Shown in pieces: positions 1 through 10,903 of a DNA stretch of 64,000 nt. How positions within the stretch are numbered: position 1 is the first letter of the stretch; the number at the start of each line of letters is the position of its first letter. The DNA is from Neisseria brasiliensis (GTDB lineage Bacteria; Pseudomonadota; Gammaproteobacteria; Burkholderiales; Neisseriaceae): the NCBI RefSeq assembly GCF_009671065.1, contig NZ_CP046027.1, forward strand, positions 868,001 to 932,000, written 5' to 3'. Below the pieces are notes generated by a model. It saw only the letters and a program-made list of their open reading frames with translations, had not been told where the DNA came from and did no database searches. Both the position numbers and the translations under genes were made by a program.

Positions 1-2
1 GC

Positions 3-2006
3 CGTGTGTTGGCACAAGCGCAAGACCCAAGCGTGCCGCTGTTGGAACGTTTGCGTTTTCTGTGTATCGTGTCGTCTAACTTAGATGAGTTTTTTGAAGT
101 GCGCGTCGCTTCGTTGAAACGCGACCAAAAGCTCCGTCCGCATGTTGTGCTCGACAACGGCAAAACGCCGTCTGAAACGCTTGAAGATGTTTCCGTGCAA
201 GCATACGCCTTGATTGAAGAACAATACGCGCTGTTTAATGAAGTGTTGCAACCGGAACTGGCCAAACAAGGCATTCATTTCTACCGCCGCCACACGTGGA
301 CGCCCGAGCAGCAAAAATGGATTAACGAATATTTCGACAACGAATTGATGCCGATTTTGACCCCCATCGGCCTTGATCCGTCGCATCCCTTCCCGCGCGT
401 GTTGAACAAATCCCTTAACTTTGCCGTAGAATTGGAAGGCACCGATGCCTTCGGCCGCCCGTCCAGCATGGCGATTGTGCAAGCGCCGCGCATTTTGCCG
501 CGCGTGGTGAAAATGCCGTCTGAAATTTGCGATGGCAATGAAGGTTTCGTGTTCCTGTCGTCTATTTTGCACGCGCATGTGCATAAGCTGTTTTTGGGCA
601 TGGAAGTCAAAGGCTGTCATCAATTCCGTTTGACGCGCGACAGTGATTTGACCGTTGACGATGATGATTTGGAAAACCTACGCACCGCCATTCAGAGCGA
701 ATTGCGCGACCGCGAGTACGGCGACGGCGTGCGCTTGGAAGTGGCCGATACCTGTCCGCAACATATCTGCCAGTTCCTGCTCAACCAATTCAAATTGAAA
801 CCATCCGAAGTATATCAGGTAAAGGGACCGGTCAATCTGGTGCGTTTGAATGCCGTGCCTGATTTAGTTGACCGCCCCGATTTGAAATTTGCGCCACCGG
901 CAACGGTAGGCCGTCTGAAAAAATTGGGCAAAAACGGCTCTGTTTTGGACTTAGCCAGGCAAGGTCCGATATTACTGCACCATCCTTACCAGTCGTTTGA
1001 CCCGGTGGTTCAAATGATTCGCGAGGCGGCCAGCGATCCGGATGTATTGGCCGTCAAGATGACTATTTACCGCACCGGCAGCAATTCCGAATTGGTTAAA
1101 GCGCTGATGCGTGCCGCATTGGCAGGCAAACAAGTCACCGTGGTGGTCGAATTGATGGCGCGTTTTGACGAAGCCAACAACGTCAGCTGGGCACAGCAAC
1201 TGGAAAATGTCGGTGCGCACGTGGTGTATGGTGTATTTGGTTACAAAGTGCACGCCAAAATGGCCTTGGTTATCCGCCGTGAAGAAGGCCTTCTGAAAAG
1301 CTATGCGCACTTGGGCACGGGCAACTATCACCAAGGCACATCGCGCATTTACACCGACTTTGGTTTGATTATCGATGATGCCGCCATTACCGCCGATGTG
1401 AACACCTTATTTATGGAAATCACCGGCTTAGGCAAGCCAGGCCGTCTGAACAAATTGTATCAAAGCCCGTTTACGCTGCATCCGATGATCATCAGCCGCA
1501 TTCAGCAGGAAACGGAAAATGCTCGCGCCGGTAAACCGGCCAAAATCATTGCCAAGATGAATTCTTTGATTGAGCCAAGCGTGATTGAAGCCTTGTATGC
1601 AGCCAGCGCCGCCGGTGTGCAAATTGACCTGATTGTACGCGGCATGTGCACCCTGCGCCCCGGCGTGAAAGGCTTGTCGGACAACATCCGTGTGCGTTCC
1701 ATCATCGGCCGCCAACTCGAACACTCGCGCATTTTCTACTTCTACAACAGCGGCAAAGAAGACACCTATATTTCCAGCGCCGACTGGATGGGGCGCAACT
1801 TCTTCCGCCGTATCGAAGTGGCCACGCCGATTCTTGACCCCACGCTGAAAGCGCGTGTGATTCGCGAAGGTTTAACCATGGCATTGGAAGACAATACCAA
1901 AGCATGGGAAATGCAACCTAACGGCTCGTATATCCGTGTTCAAGCTGCAGAAGGCGACGCATTGGTGAATCTGCAAGAAGATTTGTGGGCGATGTACAGT
2001 AAATAA
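3..2006 (+). CDS. ppk: Polyphosphate kinase 1 (5' end cut off by window)
   Basis: Reversibly transfers the ATP gamma phosphate onto inorganic polyphosphate chains. The window opens inside the gene: the frame is open to the first bases and the sequence there already matches the conserved N-terminal domain, so the GTG at 6 is an internal Val and roughly 20 residues are missing. Visible in order are SSNLDEFFEVR of the N-terminal domain, then the phospholipase-D-like core with YKVHAKM (the His that is phosphorylated in this family), HLGTGNYH (the second active-site His) and EHSRIFYF. The C terminus looks complete. The gene is followed by a DUS palindrome that has been split by an insertion sequence. 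Family assignment is secure; regulation cannot be seen because the promoter lies outside the window. Confidence 0.97.
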   Translation, partial: RVLAQAQDPSVPLLERLRFLCIVSSNLDEFFEVRVASLKRDQKLRPHVVLDNGKTPSETLEDVSVQAYALIEEQYALFNEVLQPELAKQGIHFYRRHTWTPEQQKWINEYFDNELMPILTPIGLDPSHPFPRVLNKSLNFAVELEGTDAFGRPSSMAIVQAPRILPRVVKMPSEICDGNEGFVFLSSILHAHVHKLFLGMEVKGCHQFRLTRDSDLTVDDDDLENLRTAIQSELRDREYGDGVRLEVADTCPQHICQFLLNQFKLKPSEVYQVKGPVNLVRLNAVPDLVDRPDLKFAPPATVGRLKKLGKNGSVLDLARQGPILLHHPYQSFDPVVQMIREAASDPDVLAVKMTIYRTGSNSELVKALMRAALAGKQVTVVVELMARFDEANNVSWAQQLENVGAHVVYGVFGYKVHAKMALVIRREEGLLKSYAHLGTGNYHQGTSRIYTDFGLIIDDAAITADVNTLFMEITGLGKPGRLNKLYQSPFTLHPMIISRIQQETENARAGKPAKIIAKMNSLIEPSVIEALYAASAAGVQIDLIVRGMCTLRPGVKGLSDNIRVRSIIGRQLEHSRIFYFYNSGKEDTYISSADWMGRNFFRRIEVATPILDPTLKARVIREGLTMALEDNTKAWEMQPNGSYIRVQAAEGDALVNLQEDLWAMYSK

Positions 2007-2028
2007 TCTTTCTTAGTTTAATAAGAAA

Positions 2029-2041
2029 GGCCGTCTGAAAA
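2029..2041 (+). terminator. Left half of a DUS palindrome behind ppk, split by the IS3 element
   Basis: GGCCGTCTGAAAA lies 22 bases behind the ppk stop. Its partner arm TTTTCAGACGGCC is at 3302-3314, on the far side of the insertion sequence. Without the insertion the two arms would form a 13-bp stem with a loop of a few bases, the usual neisserial DUS terminator. Confidence 0.8.
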
Positions 2042-2104
2042 CAAGTGAACTGCACCCCAAAAGTTGGACACTTTCCCCCCAACTTAAAAAGGTGCAGTTT
2101 TCTT

Positions 2105-2461
2105 ATGTCCAAATATACACTAGACTTCAAATACCGAGCCGTACTCCATTACCATCAAGTGCACAGCCAACAGCGCACCGCAGACCATTTCAACGTCTCA
2201 CGCACACATCTGCGCCGTTGGATTGCCGCCTACCGACAAGGCGGTATAACCGCACTTCAACACCCACAGGCTACGCTTATGAAGACTATGCAGACCAAAC
2301 GCAAGAATCCCTTTATCGTCGACAAACCTGACCATGAAAAAACTCAGGCAGAGCTGATTGAAGAGTTACGCTACATGAGGGCGGAGAACGACTACCTAAA
2401 GCACATGAAAGCCCTCAACGAAAAGAACGCCGCCAACGCTGCGAAACCGTTCAAACGCTGA
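2105..2461 (+). CDS. IS3-family transposase OrfA (helix-turn-helix subunit)
   Basis: A 118-residue protein with an N-terminal helix-turn-helix (roughly residues 18-45, including SRTHLRRWIAAYR) that in this family binds the element's terminal repeats. A Lys/Glu-rich segment follows that probably forms the usual leucine-zipper-like coiled coil. ATG at 2105 was chosen because the open frame upstream of it runs into the terminal repeat. The frame ends at TGA 2459-2461. The run GAAAAG near 2420-2425 lies in the overlap with orfB and is a plausible -1 slippage site for making an OrfAB fusion, as in other IS3 elements; slippage itself is inferred, not shown. Confidence 0.9.
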   Translation: MSKYTLDFKYRAVLHYHQVHSQQRTADHFNVSRTHLRRWIAAYRQGGITALQHPQATLMKTMQTKRKNPFIVDKPDHEKTQAELIEELRYMRAENDYLKHMKALNEKNAANAAKPFKR

Positions 2462-3258
2462 GGGCGAAGCACCCGCTGAAATACCTGTTGCACAGTGCCG
2501 GCATACCCAAAAGCAGTTTCTACTACCACATCGGCAGACCTGATCCCGATATAGAAGCCAAAGCAGCGGTGAGTGAAGTCTATCACCAACACAAAGGCCG
2601 CTACGGCCAACGGCGGATTGGTGCCGTATTGTCGTGGAATAAAAAGAAAGTGCAACGTATTATGAGACTATTGGGGCTAAAAGCCAAAGTGCGCAACAAA
2701 AAAGCCTATCGTCCACAGGTCATAGGCGAGACCTCGAAAAACATCCTTAAGCGTGCATTCACTGCCGATAAAGCAGGAGCTAAATGGTTGACCGATGTGA
2801 CCGAGTTTAAATGCACCGACGGCAAACTGTACTTATCACCGATACTGGATGTATTCAATCGTGAGATAGTGGCTTATGAGCTCAGTAGAAAGCCGGACAG
2901 CAAGATGGTGATGCAGATGCTGGATAAGGCATTCGGCCGTCTGAACGGACAAACGCCGCTGCTGCATTCCGACCAAGGTGTGCTTTACCGAACTCAGGCT
3001 TATCGGGCGAAACTGGCCGAGAAAGGCATTGTGCAAAGCATGTCGCGCAAAGGGAATTGCTGGGATAACGCACCGATGGAGAGTTTCTTCGGGACATTGA
3101 AGGTGGAGAGCTTCTATCAGGAAGGTGTGTTATCGGTGACAGAGTTGACCAAAGTGATAGATGATTACATACGTTACTACAATTATGAACGTATTAGTTT
3201 GAATTTAAAAAAGCTGAGTCCTGTGGCTTACAGAACCCAGCTTGAACAGGCTGTTTGA
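2422..3258 (+). CDS. IS3-family transposase OrfB (DDE catalytic subunit)
   Basis: The catalytic part of the transposase, in the -1 frame relative to orfA. The frame is open from about 2362, so the start given is the probable slippage point rather than an initiation codon; an independent TTG at 2488 is the alternative. The order of motifs is an N-terminal HTH_21-like region (LLHSAGIPKSSFYYH), then the rve integrase core with the three acidic residues in WLTDVTEF, LHSDQG and NAPMESFFGTLK, and the terminal YNYERISLNLKKLSPV motif. The length and all catalytic residues look intact, so the element may still be active. Confidence 0.9.
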   Translation, partial: KERRQRCETVQTLRAKHPLKYLLHSAGIPKSSFYYHIGRPDPDIEAKAAVSEVYHQHKGRYGQRRIGAVLSWNKKKVQRIMRLLGLKAKVRNKKAYRPQVIGETSKNILKRAFTADKAGAKWLTDVTEFKCTDGKLYLSPILDVFNREIVAYELSRKPDSKMVMQMLDKAFGRLNGQTPLLHSDQGVLYRTQAYRAKLAEKGIVQSMSRKGNCWDNAPMESFFGTLKVESFYQEGVLSVTELTKVIDDYIRYYNYERISLNLKKLSPVAYRTQLEQAV

Positions 3259-3301
3259 GAAAGATTATTAACTTGTCCAAGAATTGGGGGACAGTTCATA
3301 C

Positions 3302-3314
3302 TTTTCAGACGGCC
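3302..3314. terminator. Right half of the split ppk DUS palindrome
   Basis: TTTTCAGACGGCC is complementary to 2029-2041. It is followed one base later by the GAGAC end of the next repeat element, so this DUS is bordered by mobile DNA on both sides. Confidence 0.75.
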
Positions 3315-3315
3315 T

Positions 3316-3513
3316 GAGACTTTTGCAAAATCTCAAGAACCAACAATAAAAGCCCTAAAGGCCGTCATTCCCGCGTAGGCGGGAATCCATCGTGACCTCT
3401 ATGAAACCTATTTTATTCAGAAGCTTGCTATGCTTAAAAATGGATTCCCGCCTACGCGGGAATGACGGCGGTTTTGTGTGTGCAAGCTTTTGAAGAAGTT
3501 TTGCAAAGGTCTC
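3316..3513. repeat. 198-bp non-autonomous element: IS5-type ends around a dRS3 pair (copy A)
   Basis: The outer ends are GAGACTTTTGCAAAA on the left and TTTTGCAAAGGTCTC on the right, a terminal inverted repeat with one mismatch and the same ends as the IS5-family element at 59769-61025. Inside is a perfect 28-bp inverted repeat (3362-3389 and 3441-3468), each arm carrying one dRS3 site (3367-3386 and 3444-3463). There is no coding capacity. Copies D and F in this window share the design, and its left end abuts a DUS. Confidence 0.8.
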
Positions 3514-3550
3514 AAGCTTTCGGTCTGAGCTTCAACAACCTTTAGACGAT

Positions 3551-3580
3551 AAAAAAGCACGGTTTCCACCGTGCTTTTTT
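3551..3580 (-). terminator. Rho-independent terminator of the atp operon
   Basis: A perfect 12-bp stem (AAAAAAGCACGG paired with CCGTGCTTTTTT) with a 6-base loop and a T run on either strand, 13 bases behind the atpC stop. It contains no DUS, unlike most terminators in this window. Confidence 0.9.
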
Positions 3581-3593
3581 GAAGCAAAAATGC

Positions 3594-4019
3594 TTATTTG
3601 TTTTTTTGCGAACGAAGATAATCCAAGGTTCTGAGCTGGGCGATGGCTGCGGCCAAAGCAGCATGTGCTTTTGCCAAAGATTCATCGTCTTGCGCCTTAG
3701 AAATACGGTCTTCCGCTGCTTTCTTAGCTTGCTCGGCACGCTCCTGATCCATCTCCGCACTGCGGACGGCAACGTCCGCCAATACGGTAATTTTCTCAGG
3801 CTGCACTTCCAACAAACCGCCGGAAACAGCAACCAACACTTCTTCAGCCTGACCCGGCACGGTCAAACGCAATGCACCGGGACGTACCAAACTCATGATC
3901 GGCTCGTGTCGCGGGTAAATACCGAGCTCACCTTGTACAGTCGGAACCACCACAAAGCTGGCTTCGCCTGAATAGATGTTTTGTTCGCTACTGACCACTT
4001 CAACTTGCATGATGCTCAT
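3594..4019 (-). CDS. atpC: ATP synthase F1 epsilon subunit
   Basis: Central-stalk subunit of the F1Fo ATP synthase, coupling the c-ring to catalysis and able to inhibit ATP hydrolysis. At 141 residues it has the family's normal length, with an N-terminal beta-sandwich (MQVEVVSSEQNIYSGEA) and a C-terminal helical hairpin rich in Ala, Lys and Glu. The start at 4019 is preceded by AGGAGG six bases upstream; an in-frame ATG three codons later is a possible alternative. Last gene of the operon, 10 bases behind atpD and followed by a strong terminator. Confidence 0.96.
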   Translation of the reverse strand: MSIMQVEVVSSEQNIYSGEASFVVVPTVQGELGIYPRHEPIMSLVRPGALRLTVPGQAEEVLVAVSGGLLEVQPEKITVLADVAVRSAEMDQERAEQAKKAAEDRISKAQDDESLAKAHAALAAAIAQLRTLDYLRSQKNK

Positions 4020-4029
4020 GCCGGCCTCC

Positions 4030-5436
<1,407 letters not shown>

Positions 5437-5462
5437 CTATTTTCTGTACAGTTTCAGACGGC

Positions 5463-6338
5463 CTAAACAGCCGCTGCACCTGCAACAATTTCTGACAATT
5501 CTGTGGTAATCGCAGCTTGACGCGATTTGTTGTACACCAAGCGCAGCTCTTTAATGGCATTGCCTGCGTTGTCGGTAGCGGCTTTCATCGCTACCATACG
5601 CGCGGCTTGTTCAGATGCCATGTTATCAGCCAATGCTTGATAAACCACAGATTCTAAATAGCGGCGAACCAGATATTCCAATACAGCAACAGGACTCGGC
5701 TCATAACGGTATTCCCAACCATATTGAGAATCGGGATTGACTTGTTCAATCTCGTTTTGACCGATAGGCAGCAATACTTCCATACGTGGCTCTTGGCGCA
5801 TGGTATTCACAAAACCAGAATACACCAAGTGAATCACATCTAATTCATGTTTTTCGTAGCGTTGGAAAATTTCAGTCAACGGACCCAGCAACAATTCCAT
5901 TTTAGGCGTATCGCCCAAATTCACTGCACTGGCAATCACGTTTAAACCGATACTTTGGCAAGCTGCCAAACCTTTACTGCCCAGACACACGACATCAACT
6001 TCAATGCCCTGCTCCTGATACTCTTGAACTTGCGCCAAAAATTTCTTCAATACATTGGCATTCAAGCCACCGCACAAACCTTTATCAGTCGTCATCAAGA
6101 TGAAACCGGCACGGCGTACTTCGCGATGCGGTTCTAACAATTTAATGCCGTGATCGGTTTCGGTTTGTGCCAAATGGCTCATTACCGTACGTACTTTTTC
6201 GGCGTACGGACGCGCTAAGCGCATCCGTTCCTGAGTCTTCCGCATTTTAGAGGTAGACACCATTTGCATCGCTTTAGTGATCTTTTGGGTATTCTGAACA
6301 CTGCGAATTTTGGTGAGAATCTCTTTTCCTACTGCCAT
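5463..6338 (-). CDS. atpG: ATP synthase F1 gamma subunit
   Basis: Rotor shaft of F1. At 291 residues it begins MAVGKEILTKIRSVQNTQKITKAMQ, shown here only to VGKEILTKIR because that N-terminal coiled-coil helix is diagnostic of the family; the C-terminal partner helix contains YNKSRQAAITTELSEIV. The SD AAAGGAG lies just upstream of the ATG. The stop is TAG, immediately followed by GCCGTCTGAA, so the DUS fills the atpG-atpD gap. Confidence 0.97.
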   Translation of the reverse strand: MAVGKEILTKIRSVQNTQKITKAMQMVSTSKMRKTQERMRLARPYAEKVRTVMSHLAQTETDHGIKLLEPHREVRRAGFILMTTDKGLCGGLNANVLKKFLAQVQEYQEQGIEVDVVCLGSKGLAACQSIGLNVIASAVNLGDTPKMELLLGPLTEIFQRYEKHELDVIHLVYSGFVNTMRQEPRMEVLLPIGQNEIEQVNPDSQYGWEYRYEPSPVAVLEYLVRRYLESVVYQALADNMASEQAARMVAMKAATDNAGNAIKELRLVYNKSRQAAITTELSEIVAGAAAV

Positions 6339-6363
6339 TTCAGACTCCTTTCATCTGCTATTC

Positions 6364-7911
6364 TTAGGCTTGGTAAGCGTAAGAAGATTTGAAAGTTTTC
6401 ATGGCTTCGGTCAATGCTTGTTCCGCTTCATCAGACATCGCGCCTGAAGCATTAATCGCATTCAGCACATCCGGCAATTGGGTACGGACATAGCTCAAGA
6501 ATTCCGCTTCAAAAGCCAATGCTTTAGAAACTGGAACATCAGAATACGAGCCATTGTTAATCGCCAACAAAGTCAATGCCATTTCAGCGGTGTTCAAGGT
6601 GTTGAATTGTTTTTGTTTCATCAATTCAGTCACCACTTCACCGTGTTGCAATTGTTTGCGTGTTGCTTCATCCAAATCAGATGCGAACTGAGAGAACGCA
6701 GCCAATTCACGATATTGCGCCAATGCCAAACGGATACCGCCACCCAGTTTTTTGATGACTTTGGTTTGCGCTGCACCACCCACGCGCGATACAGAAATAC
6801 CGGCGTTGATTGCAGGACGGATACCAGAGTTAAACAGGTCGGTTTCCAAGAAGATTTGGCCGTCGGTAATCGAAATTACGTTGGTCGGTACGAATGCAGA
6901 TACGTCACCGGCTTGGGTTTCGATAATCGGCAATGCGGTCAATGAACCGGTTTTACCTTTCACTTCGCCATTGGTCAGTTTTTCCACTTCATCTTCGTTG
7001 ATACGAGCAGCGCGCTCCAACAAACGAGAGTGCAAGTAGAATACGTCACCCGGATAGGCTTCGCGGCCTGGCGGACGGCGCAGCAACAGGGAAATTTGAC
7101 GATATGCAACGGCTTGTTTAGACAAGTCATCGTAAACGATCAAGGCATCTTCACCGCGGTCGCGGAAGAATTCACCCATGGTACAACCTGAGTAAGGGGC
7201 AATGTATTGCAATGCTGCTGCTTCAGAAGCAGTTGCTGCCACCACAATGGTGTGTTCCATTGCGCCATGCTCTTCCAATTTACGCACTACGTTGGCAATC
7301 GAAGATGCTTTTTGACCTACGGCAACATAGATACAAATCACACCGGTGCCTTTTTGGTTCACAATCGCGTCCAAAGCAACGGCGGTTTTACCGGTTTGAC
7401 GGTCACCAATGATCAACTCACGTTGGCCACGACCTACCGGAACCATAGAGTCAATGGCTTTCAAGCCGGTTTGCATTGGTTGGTCAACCGATTTACGGGC
7501 AATTACACCTGGTGCAATTTTTTCGATTGGTGCAGAACCGGAAGCATTAATCGGGCCTTTACCGTCAATCGGACGACCCAATGCATCTACCACACGGCCT
7601 ACCAGCTCGCGGCCTACCGGCACTTCTAAAATGCGACCGGTACAAGTAACGGTATCGCCTTCTTTGATGTGTTCGTATTCACCCAACACTACGGCACCAA
7701 CGGAGTCACGCTCCAAGTTCATGGCCAAGCCGAAAGTGTTGCCTGGGAATTCGAGCATCTCACCTTGCATGGCGTCTGATAAGCCGTGAATACGTACGAT
7801 ACCGTCAGTCACAGAAATCACCGTACCGCGGGTACGTACTTCTGCGTTAACCGACAGATTTTCGATTTTGGCTTTAATCAAATCGCTAATTTCAGCAGGA
7901 TTAAGCTGCAT
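6364..7911 (-). CDS. atpA: ATP synthase F1 alpha subunit
   Basis: Non-catalytic nucleotide-binding subunit that alternates with beta in the F1 head. At 515 residues the P-loop GDRQTGKT is at 169-176 and the arginine-finger motif [10 protein letters not shown] follows further on. Order and length match proteobacterial alpha subunits. It follows atpH by 10 bases and precedes atpG by 25 bases, consistent with one transcript. Confidence 0.98.
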   Translation of the reverse strand: MQLNPAEISDLIKAKIENLSVNAEVRTRGTVISVTDGIVRIHGLSDAMQGEMLEFPGNTFGLAMNLERDSVGAVVLGEYEHIKEGDTVTCTGRILEVPVGRELVGRVVDALGRPIDGKGPINASGSAPIEKIAPGVIARKSVDQPMQTGLKAIDSMVPVGRGQRELIIGDRQTGKTAVALDAIVNQKGTGVICIYVAVGQKASSIANVVRKLEEHGAMEHTIVVAATASEAAALQYIAPYSGCTMGEFFRDRGEDALIVYDDLSKQAVAYRQISLLLRRPPGREAYPGDVFYLHSRLLERAARINEDEVEKLTNGEVKGKTGSLTALPIIETQAGDVSAFVPTNVISITDGQIFLETDLFNSGIRPAINAGISVSRVGGAAQTKVIKKLGGGIRLALAQYRELAAFSQFASDLDEATRKQLQHGEVVTELMKQKQFNTLNTAEMALTLLAINNGSYSDVPVSKALAFEAEFLSYVRTQLPDVLNAINASGAMSDEAEQALTEAMKTFKSSYAYQA

Positions 7912-7921
7912 GAAAACTCTC

Positions 7922-8455
7922 CTAATTTGTCATAGTCGTATACAAGGCATTCAATTTACCTTGCACAGACAGATCCAAGACTTGGTCACCCACTTCTACT
8001 TTCACACCACCGATTAATTCCGGATCAATTTTCGTGCTCACTTGCAAATCGGTGTTGAAACGTGTTTTTAAAGTAGCGGTCAAATCAGCCAACTGCTCAG
8101 ACGTTAATTCGTATGCGCTGTAAATAACGGCTGATTTGGTATTGTTGAGTGCCAAGACTAAGTCTTGATATTGCGCGTACACTTCCGGCAAAACATTCAA
8201 ACGCTTTTGCTCGGCCAGAACGCTTACAAAATTTGTAAGGCTTACATCATTCAAACCGACCAAATCAGTCAATGCTTTTGCTTTATCGGAAGCAGCGGTT
8301 TCAGGCTGCTCGACCAGAGACAATACTTTCTGATCCTGCAACATTGCTGCCAATTCTTTCAGTCCGCCCAACCAAGACTCAATTTGGTTTTTTTCCTGTG
8401 CCAAACCAAATAATGCTTTTGCATAAGGTCGGGCAATCGTTGCGAACTCTGCCAT
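7922..8455 (-). CDS. atpH: ATP synthase F1 delta subunit
   Basis: Peripheral-stalk protein that ties the top of the alpha/beta head to the b subunits. The 177 residues begin [15 protein letters not shown], the signature of the N-terminal helical domain, and end with the conserved [20 protein letters not shown] segment. It lies 4 bases behind atpF, so translation of the two is probably coupled. Confidence 0.96.
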   Translation of the reverse strand: MAEFATIARPYAKALFGLAQEKNQIESWLGGLKELAAMLQDQKVLSLVEQPETAASDKAKALTDLVGLNDVSLTNFVSVLAEQKRLNVLPEVYAQYQDLVLALNNTKSAVIYSAYELTSEQLADLTATLKTRFNTDLQVSTKIDPELIGGVKVEVGDQVLDLSVQGKLNALYTTMTN

Positions 8456-8459
8456 AGGA

Positions 8460-8930
8460 TTACAGCTCCTGTTTCAAAGTGTTGAGCATGGTTGCGTGTT
8501 TAGAAGCATCCACTTCGCTACGCAAGATAGACTCTGCACCTTTCACAGCCAATGCAGCAACTTGCTCGCGCAACGCTTCGCGCGCGCGGTTCATTTCCTG
8601 CTCAACATCGGCTTTAGCTTGTGCTGTAATGCGTGCGGCTTCTGTAGAAGCTTGCTGTTTGGCTTCTTCTACAATTGCAGCAGCACGTTTTTCGGCGTTA
8701 GCCACCATTTCGGCAACTTGTCCACGCCCTTCGGCCATGAGTTCTGCAACTTTCTTTTCTGCCTGCTCAAAATCGCTTTTACCGCGTTCGGCTGCAGCCA
8801 AACCCTCAGCAATTTTGGCGGCGCGCTCGTCCAACGCTTTTGCGATTGGCGGCCACACAAATTTCATGGTAAACCAAACCAAACCGAAAAAGACGATGAT
8901 CTGCGCAAATAAGGTTGCATTAATATTCAC
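8460..8930 (-). CDS. atpF: ATP synthase Fo b subunit
   Basis: Membrane-anchored half of the peripheral stalk. At 156 residues it has one N-terminal membrane helix ([16 protein letters not shown]) followed by a long charged Ala/Glu/Lys/Arg coiled coil that runs up to the F1 head. The length is normal for a simple homodimeric b. It lies between atpE and atpH. Confidence 0.96.
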   Translation of the reverse strand: MNINATLFAQIIVFFGLVWFTMKFVWPPIAKALDERAAKIAEGLAAAERGKSDFEQAEKKVAELMAEGRGQVAEMVANAEKRAAAIVEEAKQQASTEAARITAQAKADVEQEMNRAREALREQVAALAVKGAESILRSEVDASKHATMLNTLKQEL

Positions 8931-9000
8931 TTTACTTAACCTTCGTATTAGGGTTAATCAAACAAACGATGAAACCGTTTGTAACGAACTTGTGTTCGGA

Positions 9001-9246
<246 letters not shown>

Positions 9247-9314
9247 TTAAAAGAAAACAAAGGTTAAAACTACGTTGAAAAAATTGAAAAACTACTTAAA
9301 AAGAACAACTAAAC

Positions 9315-10181
9315 TTAGTGTGCATCATGTGCTTGGCCAATGTAAACAAACGCCAGCGCCATGAAGATAAATGCCTGCAGGGTAATCACCAAAATGTGGA
9401 AAATCGCCCAAGCCAAACCGGCCAAAATGTGGAACATGAACAGAATCGGATCCATCACGCCAATGCTGCCGGAAGCTGCCCATGCACCACCCAACAAAGC
9501 AATCAGCAAGAATACCAGCTCACCGGCATACATGTTACCGAACAACCGCATACCGTGTGATACGGTTTTCGACAAGAATTCCACGATATTCAACAAAAAG
9601 TTGGCAGGTGCCAATTTCGCACCAAATGGTGCACTGAACATCTCGTGCATCCAACCGCCGAAGCCTTTGATTTTCACGTTGTAGTAAATACAAATAATCA
9701 AGACACCGATAGCCAATGCCAGCGTGGTATTCAAATCAGCGGTCGGCACGACACGCAATAATGCATAGTGGTCACCAGTAATGCCCTGCCAAGCCAGCGG
9801 CAACAAATCAACCGGCAGCAAGTCCATGGCATTCATCAGGAAAATCCATACAAACAAGGTCAAACCTAATGGCGCAACGGCTTTGCGTGATTGTTCGTTA
9901 TGGATAATGCTTTTACACATATCATCCACAAACTCAAACAGGATTTCTACCGCAGCTTGAAAGCGGCCGGGCACGCCGGCGGTTGCTTTTTTGGCACCAC
10001 GCCATAGGATAAAGCTACCGATAATCCCCAACACGACCGCAAAGAAAATTGCGTCCAAGTTGATGTAAGAGAAATCAGCGATATTTTTCAGGCCTTGGCC
10101 TTGGGTTACGTCCGACAAACTGGTCAAGCTTTGCAAGTGGTGCTTGATGTAGTCGGCAGCGGTCATAGATTCACCTGCCAT
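9315..10181 (-). CDS. atpB: ATP synthase Fo a subunit
   Basis: Stator membrane protein that provides the two proton half-channels. At 288 residues it has at least five strongly hydrophobic helices and the essential Arg in SHGMRLFGNMYAG. Its start overlaps the end of atpI by 11 bases, which suggests translational coupling. A second in-frame ATG lies five codons into the given reading (MAGESM), so the true N terminus could be a few residues shorter. Confidence 0.96.
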   Translation of the reverse strand: MAGESMTAADYIKHHLQSLTSLSDVTQGQGLKNIADFSYINLDAIFFAVVLGIIGSFILWRGAKKATAGVPGRFQAAVEILFEFVDDMCKSIIHNEQSRKAVAPLGLTLFVWIFLMNAMDLLPVDLLPLAWQGITGDHYALLRVVPTADLNTTLALAIGVLIICIYYNVKIKGFGGWMHEMFSAPFGAKLAPANFLLNIVEFLSKTVSHGMRLFGNMYAGELVFLLIALLGGAWAASGSIGVMDPILFMFHILAGLAWAIFHILVITLQAFIFMALAFVYIGQAHDAH

Positions 10182-10524
10182 AGTCTTTAACTCTCAAATA
10201 ATACAAAAAAACCAAATGGCTGACGCCGAGCAATCCGAAGAAAAACGGAAGGAAAACCAGTGATTCATGCCAAATTGCAAACACAATCAGCATCAACACC
10301 AGCGACAGCACTACTTTTAAAACTTCTCCAAAAATAAACATCCTGCTTTGCAGGTAAGGATTATTTTTAACAAGCTTTAAAAGTAAAACTGCAATAGATG
10401 AAGGGATGAGATAGGTGATTCCGCCGGCTAATGCCGACCAAAAACCGCTTTTGCCTACGATTATCGCGCTTAAGGCAGAAACCGCAAACAAGACAATCAC
10501 TTGTAAAATTAAAATCTGCTTCAT
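10171..10524 (-). CDS. atpI: ATP synthase assembly protein I
   Basis: A small, four-helix membrane protein of 117 residues that is the usual first gene of proteobacterial atp operons and assists c-ring assembly. ATG at 10524 is chosen over a TTG ten codons upstream, because it leaves room for a 33-base leader from the promoter at 10564-10592 and begins a normal hydrophobic N terminus (MKQILILQVIVLF). The sequence is poorly conserved, as usual for AtpI, and the call rests mainly on context and membrane topology. Confidence 0.88.
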   Translation of the reverse strand: MKQILILQVIVLFAVSALSAIIVGKSGFWSALAGGITYLIPSSIAVLLLKLVKNNPYLQSRMFIFGEVLKVVLSLVLMLIVFAIWHESLVFLPFFFGLLGVSHLVFLYYLRVKDYGR

Positions 10525-10563
10525 ATTTTTAAGGCGATTGAGCCACAATACCAAAGCGAGGCT

Positions 10564-10592
10564 ACTATAATCAAGAAGTGCTATGTCGTCAA
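10564..10592 (-). promoter_or_regulatory. Sigma70-type promoter of the atp operon
   Basis: On the minus strand, TTGACG (10592-10587), a 17-base spacer and TATAGT (10569-10564). Five of six bases match consensus in each box and the spacing is ideal. Transcription would start near 10557, about 33 bases before the atpI ATG. Confidence 0.8.
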
Positions 10593-10903
10593 GCGATTGT
10601 TAAGCTTTGTGAAACGTTATTATTTGAGGATACTGCAATTTCAGAAAATTTCTTTGTTTGACAACTGCAATTTTGCGAGGATTTTAACACAAATTACACA
10701 CTGTTACATACTTATTAATCTTGAAATACAATAATTTATAAACACCCAACATATTCCGTTGTTTTGACTTCACATAATCTCTTTGATTTCAATCAGATTT
10801 TAATAAGGCCGTCTGAAATTTTCAGACGGCCTGAAGCATCATTTTTTTGTGCAAATGAAACAGTTTTACTTAAAATTTTTGGTATTTAGCCCAAAATTAA
10901 AGG
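10593..10903. other. Intergenic region between the atp promoter and parB
   Basis: An AT-rich stretch without a supportable gene. It holds the DUS palindrome that terminates parB (10805-10832) and the region upstream of the atp promoter, including A/T runs that could act as an UP element. Confidence 0.6.
10805..10832. terminator. DUS palindrome behind parB
   Basis: AAGGCCGTCTGAAA and its complement are separated by only a base or two. It lies about 70 bases behind the parB stop and would terminate its minus-strand transcript. Confidence 0.75.

Larger units (their letters stand above)
2046..3298 (+). mobile_element. IS3-family insertion sequence, apparently intact, 1253 bp
   Basis: Bounded by imperfect 25-bp terminal inverted repeats at 2046-2070 and 3274-3298 that match at 20 positions: both begin TGAACTG and end TTGGACA when read inward. 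It carries two overlapping reading frames, a helix-turn-helix orfA and a DDE-type orfB in the -1 frame, the arrangement of the IS3 family (IS150-like). No convincing target duplication is visible: the flanks are AAG on the left and TAC on the right. It has landed in the loop of the ppk DUS terminator, so no gene is broken. Confidence 0.93.

Noticed and set aside
10600..10630. A parS half-site (GTGAAAC) near parB
   Set aside because: Only a half-site; no palindromic TGTTTCACGTGAAACA-like sequence is present.
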